Below are positions 1 through 12,297 of a stretch of 64,000 nt of DNA, piece after piece. A program made the position numbers and the translations under genes. Source of the stretch: Cyathus striatus (taxonomy: Eukaryota > Basidiomycota > Agaricomycetes > Agaricales > Nidulariaceae); assembly GCA_025738555.1 (NCBI GenBank), contig JAOVFP010000005.1, forward strand, positions 2,418,001 to 2,482,000, given 5' to 3'. Each line of letters opens with the position of its first letter. The first letter of the stretch is position 1. The notes under the pieces were generated by a model. The model did not search any database, was not told the origin of the DNA, and was given only the letters and a program-made list of their open reading frames with translations.

Positions 1-78
1 GGCACATAGCTCAGAGCTGACATAGATGATTAAAGCGCAAGTGGAATAGGATACTCAATAAATCCCGGTAAATTGCTG

Positions 79-422
79 CTAATTCGCGAGTGTCTGAAGA
101 GCTTGCCTAGCAGCTTCGTCCTTGGCTATTTGTTTCGAGGAGGAGATTCCTACGCCCTTGACTTCTTTGTTAACTGTTAAATTGGGAATTATTAATTATG
201 CATATTAAAAAGTAAAAGACAGTGGCACGAACTCTTGCATTGTACTGTCCATGTTGGTGCATCGGCAGGTCAAGATGAGATTTCGGACCATGATAGTTGA
301 GAGCTCATTTGCATGCCCTGAAGATCTGGAATATTATTCGTTAAGCACCACTCCGGGGACAATGATATAGCCTAGAGGTACATACAGTTATTCAATTGGG
401 TAACAGGGGTACTTCCAGGCAT
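79..422 (-). pseudogene. Small dsRNA-binding-motif protein, copy 1, broken by an in-frame TGA
   Basis: Reading the minus strand, a start codon at 420-422 opens a short exon (MPGSTPVTQLNN). An intron of GTATGT...CAG type follows, then an exon with SWSE and PTWTVQCK, a second intron and a last exon (KGVGISSSKQIAKDEAARQA...) ending at a TAG at 79-81. PTW-VxCK plus GVG-S-KQIAKDEAARQALQ is the beta-strand/second-helix signature of the dsRNA-binding motif, with lysines for RNA backbone contact. The gene matches the intact copy at 54265-54658 in length, splice positions and spacing from TATA box to ATG. The codon aligned with a glycine codon (GGA) in that copy is TGA here, so this copy is probably a pseudogene unless that stop is read through. 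The RNA partner is unknown; a role in RNA silencing or antiviral defence would be inference. Confidence 0.7.
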
Positions 423-546
423 CTTGGATGTTGATTGATAGTGTGATATAAAGTTGGTTGGGGTGTGGTAAGAGGTTAACTCAGTGAGAGATGATGTGAG
501 GATTGTTGGGAGAGTGAGTATGAGTTTTGAGGGGCAGGTTGAAAAG

Positions 547-557
547 CCTTTTATATG
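547..557 (-). promoter_or_regulatory. TATA box of dsRNA-binding-motif copy 1
   Basis: The minus strand reads CATATAAAAGG about 133 bases upstream of the start codon. The intact paralogue has the same TATAAAAGG at about 134 bases. Both are followed by a pyrimidine-rich leader with CTCA/ACTC motifs, so the two copies share a promoter as well as a coding region. Confidence 0.55.
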
Positions 558-2630
558 CTACTAGTTATTTATACTCACTGAATTTCTTCAGAAAGTAGCC
601 CCTTCCTAGGATTTGAATTATTCCTGTCTGTATCAATAAAAGCTGTTGTGTCATGCGACGAGTTTAAGTAGTACTTAAATACTTAGAATATAAAATCCTA
701 AATATAATAATAAACTCAAATCCCAAGGTGTAAGTTCAGTAAGTTCGAGGGGCGCAATGATTTCTATTCCAAATTTAGAACAAGTTAAAATTAGATCAAT
801 TGAACTTGTGCTTATTCTTAGAATGCGTCAAGGTATTCAGTGTCAAGGTATTCAGATTATAATTCAGCAAACTCGGTATGTAATTCAGTGTCAAAACATC
901 TCGTAAATAAATCTGATTCTTGTCTGTATACCACCCTATCTGTGGGGGGAAGAATGCCTGGCAGTTCCTGCCTTATTTCTTCCCTCTTGCTCTACTATAT
1001 ACATTTTCCTAGCTACTTACTTACAAATTGCATAGTAATAAAATATGATTTATCTTCTGGATATTTCACCGGTCGCATCAGCGCCCAGGCGGCAGTCAGC
1101 CAATCGTGCACATAGCTCAGTGCACCCTCTTTCTGTGACGTGCGCTCATTTGAGCGTACCATCGGTTACCTTCCTAATCGGGTAATCAACCAATGCGGCA
1201 GCGCCAGCTGCTCATATCAATTTCATTTATGTCGGCCTCTCGGGTTGGTTTACCGCTTCCGCATGAACTCCTGACCATTGGGGTACTCATTCTCGTTCTG
1301 TTCTTTCTTCCCCCCTTCTTGCACTCTCTCTCTCTGTCTCACTGTCTCGTTGTCTCATTGTCGTCGTTCAAGCTCGCTAAGTCTCGTGTCTCAAGGTCTG
1401 GGCTTTTTAGGGTTTTTCTTGTAAGTCATCATTTGGTTTGTTTCCACACTGTGTCGTTTTGACTTCATCATCATCAGTTTTCTTAGTTCTGGGTCTTTGG
1501 TACTTGTGTACAGAATACAATGTCATGTTTTTAAAGGTAAGGTGGTTATGTATATTATTGGTTTGAGGGTTTTTAACCAGTACTAACATGGAGTTTTATG
1601 TGTTTTTAATAGGTTTTTTTTATATCCCTTGTTTAATTATGGGAGGTGGCGCGGGAACTCAGCCCCTCCCCGCTGTTTCCTCACTCGACACACTTGGTAC
1701 TGGAATCTCGAAATCGAGTTTGAAGAAATTTAAAATTACGGTATGTTGTTATTCTTTTACATGTGTATCAAAGCTGTAGGTATGTGGATGTCCATAACTC
1801 AATACATTAGGTTAGATTCTGGGATAGATGGGTGGCGAGACGACGCTGTAATGTCAAAAATGGATCTGACAGCTTCAGTTATAGTTGTAGTAATGACCAA
1901 AACTGTGAGATGGACTCAAAGATCTATAGCTTTTTATATATCTTAAGTTTCAAGATACACTTCTCGTTTACATTTATAGACATTCTGCTTAGATGCCATG
2001 AAAGAGAAGAATAATTGTCCAAACTGTTAAATCCTCTAGTGTTTTTTGGAACTCTGGATGTAATGGACTGGAAGTTCCTGTTCATACTGGATGTCTTACT
2101 GCAGCGTTTAGAAATACAGAATAAATTTCTAAATGCCTTAAGCGAGATGAAAATGAGATCTGCCACTGTGCTGCTGTCCTAATCGGTCCTAGTTGACAGC
2201 TGAACTTGAACATGACCACCTTCCAGATTTTGAGTCTGGAGGAGGCCTACCCCCCCCCTCTCCAGTTCTAAACACACTTTCAAACCCTCTTTTCAGTCTC
2301 TGACATCAATCGTCCCTTCAAAGAGATCTTATTGCGACTCATACTCATCTACTGTAGCTTGTTGGCTCCTGTATTTGCTGTGTATATTATTATGTTTTCA
2401 TCAGGACACTGAAATATTGGTATGGGTCTTGCTTCCTGTAGACATATAGCTACCTGGATTGGGAGAAACATGATATAGCAATAACAAATTCCTTGTTCCA
2501 TCCGAATTTTGTTGGCTTTGAACTTCAATGGTGCAAGCAGTAATGTTGAGGTTCAACATCATTATCGTCTTCCAGCAGTTGCCAATGATGAACACATTGG
2601 TATACATCTCCAAGTACTTCATGTTATTGG
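558..2630. other. Non-genic stretch with a possible orphan 5' exon
   Basis: No complete gene is recognisable. On the plus strand, a pyrimidine-rich leader (about 1290-1400) is followed by a short coding-like exon at about 1639-1740 (MGGGAGTQPLPAVSSLDTLG...) that stops at a good GTATGT donor. No convincing downstream exon was found before the hAT transposon, so this may be a gene 5' end whose remainder is lost. A 15-bp direct duplication (GTCAAGGTATTCAGT) lies at about 827-856. Confidence 0.3.
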
Positions 2631-2660
2631 GACTCAAGTAGTGTAGGAGGCAAAACCTCC
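2631..2660. repeat. hAT left target duplication and terminal inverted repeat
   Basis: Target-site duplication GACTCAAG at 2631-2638, then the left terminal repeat from 2639. Further inside, GGCGA/TTCGCC motifs recur at 2667-2735 and are mirrored near the right end (about 5260-5318), like subterminal transposase-binding motifs. Confidence 0.8.
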
Positions 2661-5338
2661 CAACCCATTCGCCATTTGCCTGGCGAGGCAAAAACCTGGC
2701 GAAAGCTGGCAATACTGGCGAAGGGGTATTTCTGTTCAATTATCAACTGTAGTTATACTTACGCTGTACACTACAAAATACTACTATTGTAATCCCATTG
2801 CGCGCATTAAGCTTCCTGCATCCCATTCTTTATCATTTTCCACAATTTCCTGTGCCTCTAGGTCTATAACTTGAGTAGAAGGGAGTTGTCCAATGCGTAT
2901 CTGATCAATAAGGTAAGTATTATATACTTGCTCCACTGGAACAGCCACTGAAAGATTGTCGCCATCTGCACTTGTGAAGCCTGTCTGCTCCAAGGCTTCA
3001 AACTCTGCTTCTAAATCCTCCATTGTGAAGTCACCAAGATCCTCTAGTTCTGCATCTTCAGACCCAACAGTGAATGGTGTAGGAATAGAGAAGTGATCAA
3101 TAAGTGCACTGGCACAGTCAGTATTGATTCCCTTTTCTGAGCTTGAATGCATATGCCCATGCTGACATCGAGTTTGCTTCCCTTCTTTGACAGCTTGTTC
3201 ATATAGCTCACGGTTGTAATTGTTTCATAACATTCCCAGTGCTGCAAGGTGAGCTATTGTTAGTCGTGACTTCTTCACACTCTGGACTCCACCTAAATTA
3301 GAAAAGAAGTGCTCCACCTCCGCAGCATGGGGAACAATTGCACCCAATTTGAGGGCCAATCCCTTAAGAGGATGATATCCAACAATTCGTTCCCACCACT
3401 CCTTTGCATCTGCCAGCCCGCTTGCAAATGGCTTTTCTTCATTGGCATACAACACGATATCCTTCACCAGCTGCTCTGCTTCTGCTTTCAACCATTCCCA
3501 TTTCCTCGCAATATCTAATGCAAGACTAAATGCATCCTTAACCGTTCTGGAGTGGACTGATGAAGATACTGCAAGCTTGCGGCAGAGTGGGTGTAGGAAT
3601 AGGGCTAGCCAGTGAAGATCGGTGTTCATCGCATGGAAATAGTAAGTCACAGTTTTCTTTGCATGTCATAGAAACTCCTTATTCTCGAATTCAATATCAG
3701 GAAGGTTGTTAATTTGGCAGTGCGCCCAAATCAACTGAATCATACAGTCTGCAAGTGTTGCATCTCGTGATTCGGTATCTCCAATAACGTCAACTAGTGG
3801 TTTGCAGATGTGGATAAACTCCTCATTTAGTTGCCAGCGATCTAGCTCCATTACACTCTCGATTACATCTCTCTTGATAGGTGAAAGGCCACGAATTGAG
3901 CGCTGGGCATCATCGCGTGAGCATATCTTGAAAAGGATCTGTTTGTGCTCTTGAATACTGATTGCTTGCAGGATTACTGCATAAAACCATGTTTCAACAT
4001 TCTTCTTCAACCCTTGTGTGATGTTATGCTCCTTTGCGAGCTCCTCAAGTTGCCCTCCCCAATAATGTGATGAGCTGAAGAAACTAACAATTTTGACATT
4101 CTTTGCAATCAGCCGTTTTATGGGGGGAAAACTCGAGATCTTTCCCATGATTGTATTTATGCCATGCATAAAGCAAGGGAGTGGCTATCAAATATAAGTA
4201 AGTGATGTATCATATTATCATTATAAGCTATTACTTACAAGAATCCAAGTAAACTTTCCATCTACTGTCTACTTGTGACGGAAAGCCTGCATAGTAGTTG
4301 GATTATTGGTACAAACTGCAACTATTGCCTTTGTGTTCACTGATCTTCTTTCCAGAGCCTCATTTGCAACAGCAAGAAGATTATCTGCTGTTGCTCGCAC
4401 CCCAGTGAGTTCCTTCAAGCCAATCACAAATGAAAATTCTCCAACTTCTGCTAGAAGACACCCATATACACTGTGTCGTGAACTGTCCTCCCATCAATCC
4501 ATCAGGTATGTCAGGTTCTCTTTATTCTCCAACCGCTTTAAATCTTCTTGATATGCACGTCCTTCTTCTGCCGGCAGATACCTTTGTGTAAGAATGTAAC
4601 AAGATGCTGGGACATAGCATGGTCATATCGTTGCCATCCATTTCTTGAAGAAGGGATTATCTGCCTGGCTAAAGGGGATATTTCCGTGAATAAACCACCT
4701 ATCAAATGTCAGAATGTGTTATGGAATTGTGATACTGATAGACACCATTGGACATACTTTATGAGGTGTGTATTTGCCTTGTCCTGCTCCCGCTTTGTCA
4801 ATGCACAATCAACAAAGCTATCCATCCCCTTTCTAATTACAACCGCCTTTCCATTATTGTCCTTGCACTTTTTTTCAGAGGATGTGGCATTTTTTTCATC
4901 CGCATCCTCCTTCTCGGAATCAGACACGGTTATGGTGGACCCTCCACCACTATCAGCCATCCTTAGGTTTGCTGCCTTCCGTATATCCATTGGGGCTTTC
5001 TGACATGTATATATATCAGATAGGTGCAGCCAGCATCGGTTTTCCCTGTGAATGACGTCCACTCCACAGTATTTGCATTTTACCAGCCAACACTTTGAGC
5101 CTTCGAGATATCGTACTTTCTCAAAGCTTTCATATACTGCCATGTCAGGAGGGCGGCCCCCCTTTTTGTTAGCCATCTGTAGCAGTAGAGTGCACTGTCT
5201 GTGTGTTTGCGAGACCAATCCATCGTAAAATTTTATGATTACGTAATACATAATTCGCCGGTTACGCCAACCCTCTATGTACTGATGGTTTCGTGATACC
5301 TGGCACGGCGAAATGGCGACGTTTTGCCCACAACACTA
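2639..5338 (-). mobile_element. hAT-superfamily DNA transposon, 2.7 kb, decayed but with intact ends
   Basis: The ends form imperfect terminal inverted repeats: TAGTGTAGGAGGCAAAAC on the left, TAGTGTTGTGGGCAAAAC on the reverse complement of the right. They are flanked by a perfect 8-bp duplication GACTCAAG (2631-2638 and 5339-5346). Eight-base duplications and TAG/CAG-type ends are characteristic of hAT elements. The inside codes on the minus strand for a BED zinc finger plus hAT dimerisation-domain transposase (see the separate entry). The element is therefore full length but inactive, because its gene has several stops and a frameshift. Confidence 0.85.
2784..5176 (-). pseudogene. hAT transposase (BED zinc finger, DDE/RNase H-like, hAT dimerisation domain)
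   Basis: The probable start is the ATG at 5174-5176 (MANKKGGRPP). A BED-type zinc finger follows (CWLVKCKYCG ... NRCWLHLSD), then the transposase body and the hAT C-terminal dimerisation region (WWERI, HPLKGLALKLGAIVPHAAEVEHFFSNLGG, about 3370-3225). Decay is clear: in-frame TGA codons at 4709-4711, 4494-4496, 3666-3668 and 3225-3227, a TAG at 4269-4271, and a one-base frameshift near 4540. One genuine intron remains at about 4170-4230 (GTAAGT donor). Around each stop the frame continues with coherent family-like protein, and several TGA codons fall where arginine fits. The acidic C-terminus ends at 2784. The transposase would cut and rejoin element ends in the nucleus; this copy cannot make a full protein. 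Confidence 0.85.
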
Positions 5339-5346
5339 GACTCAAG
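5317..5346. repeat. hAT right terminal inverted repeat and target duplication
   Basis: The right terminal repeat (GTTTTGCCCACAACACTA, read on the plus strand) ends at 5338 and is followed by the second copy of GACTCAAG at 5339-5346. The match to the left copy is perfect over 8 bases, which implies insertion without later rearrangement of the ends. Confidence 0.8.
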
Positions 5347-8300
5347 GTGCTATAATTGTGATAAGATTAGTAAAGGTTCAGGGGTGCAGTTTAGAAATCT
5401 GTAATATAAGTTTATGATGTGTATGTACAAGTGTCCTACGGTTTAGATACTCAGACCTACTTTTGCCGAGCGCTACTCGCTTAAGGTTTAGAAAAGTGGT
5501 CTGCATTTCTAAATGCTACGGTAAGGCATCCACTAATCGGTCAATGCAAATACTCTAATTGTGGACATGCCTTCGTATAGATCACAAGTTTCGTGTGCCA
5601 CTTTCAATTGTGGTGTCAATGGGGGCGCCGGGGTGCATGTGAACCGGGAGACTTAGGTAAGGTGCTAAATGATATGGAAGTGTCTATTAGAATCACGTGT
5701 TGCGTTCCCCAGTGGCCGGAATTACGTCCCGGGAAGATCGTACCATAAGGTGGTTTTTTCAGCGGAAGAACAAAGAAATATAATGTATTCTTCAGGTTCC
5801 ACTAAACAAAAAAAGCGAACATCATTCATTTAAATATTTTAATCTATGTACTCAAGGTACTAGACAATGTACAAAGCTATCTTCTAGTTTTGGTCAGACA
5901 AAAACTATAGCTCTTACGAACTGGTACTTATGAGTATAGAGAGCATTGTATTCTAATTGTAGATGCATGCAGTATGTAGCAGAATTGCTAATATAATAAG
6001 TAGAGGACATGACACAGCTAGCTAAGCTCGTGATCCTGCATTACAGAAAAATATTAACATGCATACTGTGTGGGCTTAGCCAACGGATGTTTTTCAGCAA
6101 TCAACTCGGAAAGCAATCCAATCGATATCACTGTCAATTATGAAGCAAGCATTTCTTACATACTATAAGCAAGATTTGAGTGTAATTATAGTGTAAACGA
6201 ACAGCTTCAGATAGGCTAGGAGGAGATATACAATTATTCATCAGCTTCTCAGTTTCTTTCCTACCTGGGAATCCCACAGTAATTGCTATATTTATACATC
6301 ACTGGTTTACAGCAATCACCGTAATTGATGCATCACAGGCCTGCTACGATTACCGCAAATAAGTATCAAAACCGTGGTATTGCCTGAGGCTCCAGCTTGC
6401 CGGATCTCAAGTTCAGAGCTTCTCTGGTGATGAAATCATTCGCTATTGGCTGGAGTCACGAGTTCGCTTTTTGCTCAGACGGGTTCGTGATATAGAGCGT
6501 CTAATGGGCCACGTCCGCTCTGCCCTCCTCGTGTTTTCAGTGCATTTTTGGGGGGCCGTTACGCCGAACGAAGCGTGTTCGAGTGTTCACTGAAAGGAAG
6601 AATATGTCAAGTAGATCGATGAAATAAGGTATCAAAGCGAGTCAGACAACATACATTTATTGCTTCATTTTCTCATGAAGGGGGGAATACGGGGTACTCA
6701 CTTTACGGGAGGGCAGTCTTTAATTGCCATTTTCTTCGGATAATACACGGTCGTCGACATTGGACTACGGATGGTTGAAAGCTAATGAAAGCTCCTTACG
6801 ACCGTCCTCTCGAGCTCCATACTAAATATGAGCCTGAGTTATAGATGACACGACTTCGGCTTCAGCAGGGATGATTTGCTTTAAGACTGACTCGAGAGCT
6901 AGTGTTTCTATTGGCTGATAGCAGCCCCAGACCGCCTAATTGTTGTAAGCGCCTTTCGTACATGAGGTGAGGGTGAGTAGCAATTTTTATATTGATTGTG
7001 TCCGCAGCATACGGATGGTGGTTACTACCGACCACATGGAACTTTATGGTTTGGACTATAACGAAAGGCTTAATGGTTCTAGGATCATACCGAGGTCATA
7101 CCAGAAGCGGCTCAACGCTTATTCCTTAAGGGTTCAATCAAGGACAGCTTGAACAGAAAAAAAAACAAGGCACACCTCTGGCGTATTGGCGATTTGAAAA
7201 GAGGTATTAATTCCATGAACTAGAAGAAACTTCAACAGCTGCCTTTACTCTTTTCGAGAAGCTCCCTGAATCACGACGCGATTGGTATCGAGTAGCATGT
7301 CGTAATTATATTATTATTGCATTTTTTCTTGTTAAATGCTCATTTAGGCGTGTCTGGTGTAAGTATAATACTATATATTATTCGTCGATATACAGGGATT
7401 TAGGGCTCATCTGTACACCTGGCCTTATCTCGACACCAATCCATTCCACTTACAAAAATGATATTATTTACTATGTATTATTAACTGGGTATATGTCAGG
7501 AAATGTTTTATGTGTGAAGAATGAGTGGGTGAATGATAAACCCCGAATTGTACCCAATTTTTTGCAATATCACAAAATCTTGAAACACCTAAATGGCGTC
7601 TACAGAACAGTGTGTACTCAATTTATTTTATTAAACAAAATTAATACACAGCATAATAACTTGAAATTGTTTCCAGGGAAAATAATTGTGGAACTTTGGA
7701 GGGCTGCGCTCTGTGGAAGCCTGAGGACCTGGAACAAGGCAAGTTAGGCGGTATTTAGCGCTGACGTTCAGCGCGGCTTCTCACGCTTAAGCGAGAGTGT
7801 ACAACTGACGGGTTCAACTAATAGTATTCCGGAAGTTTAGGTACCTCTATCGTCCATGATCCGCTAGAATCCAAATTGGGTCAATCACATGGTTGCAGTG
7901 CTAGAACATCGCAACCACCATTCCGCACTCTAGAGCCATTGAGAACGGTGTCGGCCTATAACTGTCGTATCGTTAATGGCAGCGTAGTTCGACGCTTCAT
8001 CTTCAAAACACATTTTTGAGGTTAAATAAACTGCGTGCTTTCTAAAATAAAGAGGTGTTCTTCGCATGAAAACATGCATAATGTCCTAATAAAAAACACT
8101 CAATAAAAAAAAATCTAATTTGAACTTAAATGGTGTACTCAAGAGTCCTAGTCGAGCTTCAAACCTATGGTCATTGTAGCCTATCACAAACCTATCCCAC
8201 TGTTAGTTATTCGGAAGAGCAAGTCTGCCTGTAGCCCGTTTAGCAATGCCGGCTTGCCGTTGATGTCACCATACCAAATTCGTAGAGTACCCCCCTACTT

Positions 8301-8597
8301 ACTCGCTGACGTCATGGACGTCCGCGATCGCGGGATCTGGCACCCCTTTGGTATGCAGTTACTGGTATCATGTATGGATTCACAGATTTTGGTAACTACC
8401 ATCCGAAGAGTCGACCATGTCATGTGTGAGTCAGAGTACGGGTTCGCCAATATGGTATTAGAACATGCTGCACGGTTCACGTTCACATTTATAATACACT
8501 ACTACTTACAACCATCAGTCAAAATCGACCCTCCTGGACCCCCCCGCCTCTGCTCAAGCTTTCTTTTTGGCAGAAAACACACATTCCTACTCGTGTC
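5347..8597. other. Long stretch without a recognisable gene
   Basis: About 3.2 kb with only short open frames and no family resemblance I can see. CpG dinucleotides are normal here (for example 5620-5640, 6480-6600), unlike the transposon-rich compartment further right. A 243-codon open frame starting at 8167 overlaps the kinase-like gene in another frame and has no recognisable motif, so it is not called as a gene. Confidence 0.4.
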
Positions 8598-9488
8598 ATG
8601 GGGCAGGACGATTCCACCGCTGCGGAGGGAAATATCGTTCGTGTTGACACTTTCCCCCTTTTTGAAAATCACTATAATTTTTATCTACCAGAACTTTGGG
8701 GAGGGGATTAATATTATCAACGCTTCATGCACCAGGGACGGTGTAAGTCTCGTATCAAAGCTGCTCCCCAGAATCATTGAGGAGCGTCTCGCTGAGCACT
8801 ACACCGGTAACATCCTACAACACCCCGCTACTCTTTTATCTGAATCCGAAAGGTTGGATATAGTGAGTCCCACAATACAGTATGTCTCAGGGGATTAATT
8901 CTAATGACACTACGAGCAGTGTCGCAATCTACTGCATATCGTTTCGGAGCTACACGAGCGGGGTATCGTCCACGGGAGCATTTGCGCGGTGAATCTTCTC
9001 CGTGTTGCCAGTGACGGATTTGAGCGAACTGACCTCCGTGCTTCAGAGCAATGTCATCTGGAAGGCAAACTCAGTATCTCTCGTAAATGCCCAGCTTTAC
9101 GCAACCTTCCAACTTCAGCTGAGACACGTCCCTCTTCTCCCGTGTACATTATACCGCTCCAAAGACGAATTGGCGAGTGATGAATACGAGCCGTCGAAGT
9201 TGGGCGATATGTATGCTCTAAGCGTGCTTTGTTACACCGTAAATTCCTTTCCTATCTTGCTATTTTATAACTCCAATTGGTCGTTGAAAGATATTTTCGG
9301 GAACTGAGCCATACACTGAGTACGCTCTATCGAAGAGAGTTTGGAAGATTGCTTGTGTTGGCCATTCGGAGCTTCGGAAGCCAGTGTTGGTGCCTGGGTA
9401 CCTTTGGAATGCGTTAGTGGATTGTTGGAGTGTGAGGCCTGAGGGCCAGGGAGCGGCATTCCACCGACTTGCAGCTGCACTGCAGTGA
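8598..9488 (+). CDS. Divergent protein-kinase-like protein (probable pseudokinase), 5' exons uncertain
   Basis: The C-terminal half is clear. An exon at about 8923-9000 reads ...SELHERGIVHGSICAVNLLR, the kinase catalytic-loop position with HGS in place of HRD. Downstream, SKLGDMYALSVLCYT matches the segment with the conserved Asp of subdomain IX. A GTAAAT...AAAG intron (about 9240-9291) then joins to IFSGTEPY and a C-lobe tail with LWNALVDCW-RPEG ending at TGA 9486-9488. N-terminal exons are less certain; a candidate begins at ATG 8598 (MGQDDSTAAEGNIVRVDTF). The catalytic Asp is replaced by Ser and I see no clear DFG, so catalysis is doubtful. The frame changes within 8990-9060, which may be a small intron or a frameshift. 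The C-terminal kinase fold is well supported; the gene model is not. Confidence 0.5.
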
Positions 9489-12297
9489 ATTCGAGTTTTA
9501 TTTACGCGGCGCGTTGGTCGCGGTGCATTTTCTATCTGTCTGCGGCATGTGGGTGCTTCGCTTTATTTCTGGGGCTTTTTGTTATCATCTGTTGCGTTGT
9601 CTGTTTCATTACATCCCCATGCTGGAAACATGGCACCTCATTTGTTATTTGGGTATTGGGACCTTTCAACCGACTGCGGGGGCGGTGTACACTGTAGGCT
9701 TACTACCACCTCGGACAGCGTAAAATCGGGGAAGGGTCAAACATATCTAGTTAAAATTTAGAATATGTCTGAATCATCAAATATATTTGCCATACATATT
9801 TATGAAAAATTTCAGAAAGGGAACGTGGATTGGCTTATTATACAGATAATAAAACGGGGTCAAAGTATGTGACGTGAAAATATCCTTACCGAAAGTTTTC
9901 CGATTGGCTAACAGTGGATATGGGACTGGTATATTCATAATCGGCTTGAACCCCCCCTGGTATGGTGCCCCCGGTACAGTATCCCGAGGTTTACAACATA
10001 CCGTCGGCGTACTTCACATTACTCATTTCCCTGGCTGCTATAATGTCTCATACATTACACACCTACTACACCTTATTTACAAGTAGATACTACCCTGTCG
10101 CGACATATGGTACCCCATCACCGACATTAAATACAGGATTCCAAAAAAAAAAAAAATCGGCTTGAACAATTGGGACATGGAGCAAATGTTCATTCTGACT
10201 TCCAGTATGGACATAACTCTGACATAGTAACAATTTTTGATCATTATTCTAATTGTTAATAAAATCTGTTTGTACCAGATTTACCTTACCCCGATTCGAC
10301 CCCGTCTGAGGTGTACATACTAACACCCCAGACAATAGTGAATCGGATCACGGTACATATGGTACACTCCAATGTTAACACCTTCTAAAAAAGGCTATTT
10401 TGCGCATCGGGGTGAGAACTATATTCTAAATGTGTACTATATGCAACGCGATCCGATTCAGTCCTGTTTGAGGTGTAATAGCACTCGAATACTCGGCTGG
10501 AAGTTTCATTACATTGAATTTTATGTCAGCGTTCATGGCCAGGGGCCTCTAAAGTTGAACCTACGATTTAAGTACGCGGTGTTGGGTGTCGGTTGTACAG
10601 CCGTTTGTATTCTACTAGGTCCAGGGACCCGTTTTGAATTCATATTTGATTGATAAGTATTTCACTTGATGAAGTACGTACAACATCCCGGAGCACTATC
10701 GTTTGATGGGTGTTGCAAATGTTTTTAGATGCGATATTATTCCCACATTGAGACATCGCATGCACACCATGCATATACTGTTCGAAAGGTAAGCTTCTCA
10801 GCTTTCAGAATACTAGAGTGATATGGACTCAATGCTTTTGATTGCCATGCTGTGTCTGGGTTTGCACACCTCGAAGCTTTCGGCCAACGACACGAAGCGC
10901 AGGGTATCGTGCTCCTTGGATATTTATCACAGATAATCACATTAACAAATTAAAAACGCATGAAGCATGGTATCTAAGGTGTCACTTTCGAGGTGCATTT
11001 GATTGATTGATAAATCGATGGTATTGAATCAATTCAATTCATTCAATCATACTTTGTCCCAGAAATAGCATTTCTATTTCAAAGAAGCTGGTAGATATAG
11101 CTGAAATGAAGCAGAGCAAAAGATCAGACAAATAGTCCGTGGACTTCGAGAAAGCTGCAGAATCTCAAACGGCACGCCAAATTCGGAAATCCCAAAGAAA
11201 CGTGACGCGTCCTTTTAAACTCCGATACTCACCAGCCAACGTCTGCGCTTCACGAACCACCTTCACCATTACCTTCACCAACTCAACCACCCCCGAAACC
11301 CCAAACCGAAATACAATTACAATGCCAACCCAAAAAAAATAGACCGTAGAATGTACAATGTATGACTACTGTGCGGGGTATGTATGTGTACTTCAATGTA
11401 GACTTTCATAATACGATAATTTTTCGCTGCTTTGCAATTGGGCGCCACATACTCCCCACCCTTCGTCGTCCATCCGAAATGAAAAGAAACATACGCGTGC
11501 GTCGTGCGAGGCTACCACCATCCCGGGATCTACACGTCGAGAAGGAAAGAAAAGGAAGCCATCAGAACGTCAAAGGAACAACGAGGAACGACACAGAAAA
11601 CAAAGGAAGAAGGAAAATAAGACAAAACAGGCAAGGGCAAAGAGGCGTGAGTGAACTGTGAAGGGGATAATAAGGGGAATAAGCATGGCTCAAAGCATGT
11701 GCTACCAAACGTTTGGTATGTAGTACAGAGGTGATGAGGCTGGTTCTATGTCAAACACGAAACACGAAAAAAAACGAGGCGTAGAGTAGCTGAGTATATA
11801 TACTATGGAAAACCAGAACGAGGATAAGATATCGTAGTTACAATACATCGCGTAGCTGGAAAGAGAAAAAAAGAAGCTGTCAGAAAGCCTGAACGCGGTG
11901 CATAGCTGTTGGAAGCTATACTTTACTTGTTGAAAATCGTAACAATAAGGGCCGAGTAGAGAGCGACAAATGCACTGCATATGAACGAAGCGGTGACTAG
12001 TTTACGTGTAGCGTCCGTGCTCGCAGCGGTGGGGGATGATGTGGTGAAATAAGTCAAAGTGATGGATTGCCTGCATGGGGGGGTATTGAAGACCGGGAGC
12101 CGAGTAATTTGCATGGGTGTATCATAACTTTCAATTTTGATCCGAACATAAAAAGAGTGGACGGGGAAGCCGATGGTGTTTTTCGTCATCTTCATCTTCA
12201 TCTTCATCTTCAAGGTAATCAAATGATAAATCACCTAGTTCTTCATCCACAAGTCTCAGCTTTTCTCCATGTTCGCAAAAAGAATCAAAAAAAGGCA
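9489..12297. other. Intergenic stretch, including the 3' flank of the HSF gene
   Basis: Apart from the poly(A)-tailed insertion at 9952-10156, no gene is recognised. Related short segments recur at about 10295-10320 and 10450-10480 (CGATTC/CGATCCGATTC ... TGAGGTGTA), suggesting an old local duplication. The last 500-600 bases probably include the 3' untranslated region of the minus-strand HSF gene. Confidence 0.35.
9952..10156 (+). mobile_element. Poly(A)-tailed short insertion (SINE-like or processed fragment) with target duplication
   Basis: A 205-bp segment ends in a run of 14 A (10143-10156) and is bracketed by the direct repeat TCGGCTTGAAC at 9941-9951 and 10157-10167. Poly(A) plus an 11-13-bp target duplication is the hallmark of LINE-type target-primed retrotransposition. 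I see no convincing RNA polymerase III A and B boxes, so it could be a SINE, a truncated LINE 3' end or a processed transcript fragment. No coding potential is evident. Confidence 0.6.

Noticed and set aside
1..30. GGCACATAGCTCAG resembles a tRNA D-arm start (a similar GCACATAGCTCAG lies near 1107).
   Set aside because: No matching acceptor stem, anticodon arm or T-loop (GGTTCGANTCC) follows at either site.
8167..8898. 243-codon open frame on the plus strand.
   Set aside because: No recognisable motif, and its second half overlaps better kinase-like coding signal in other frames. Treated as chance or partly overlapping exons.
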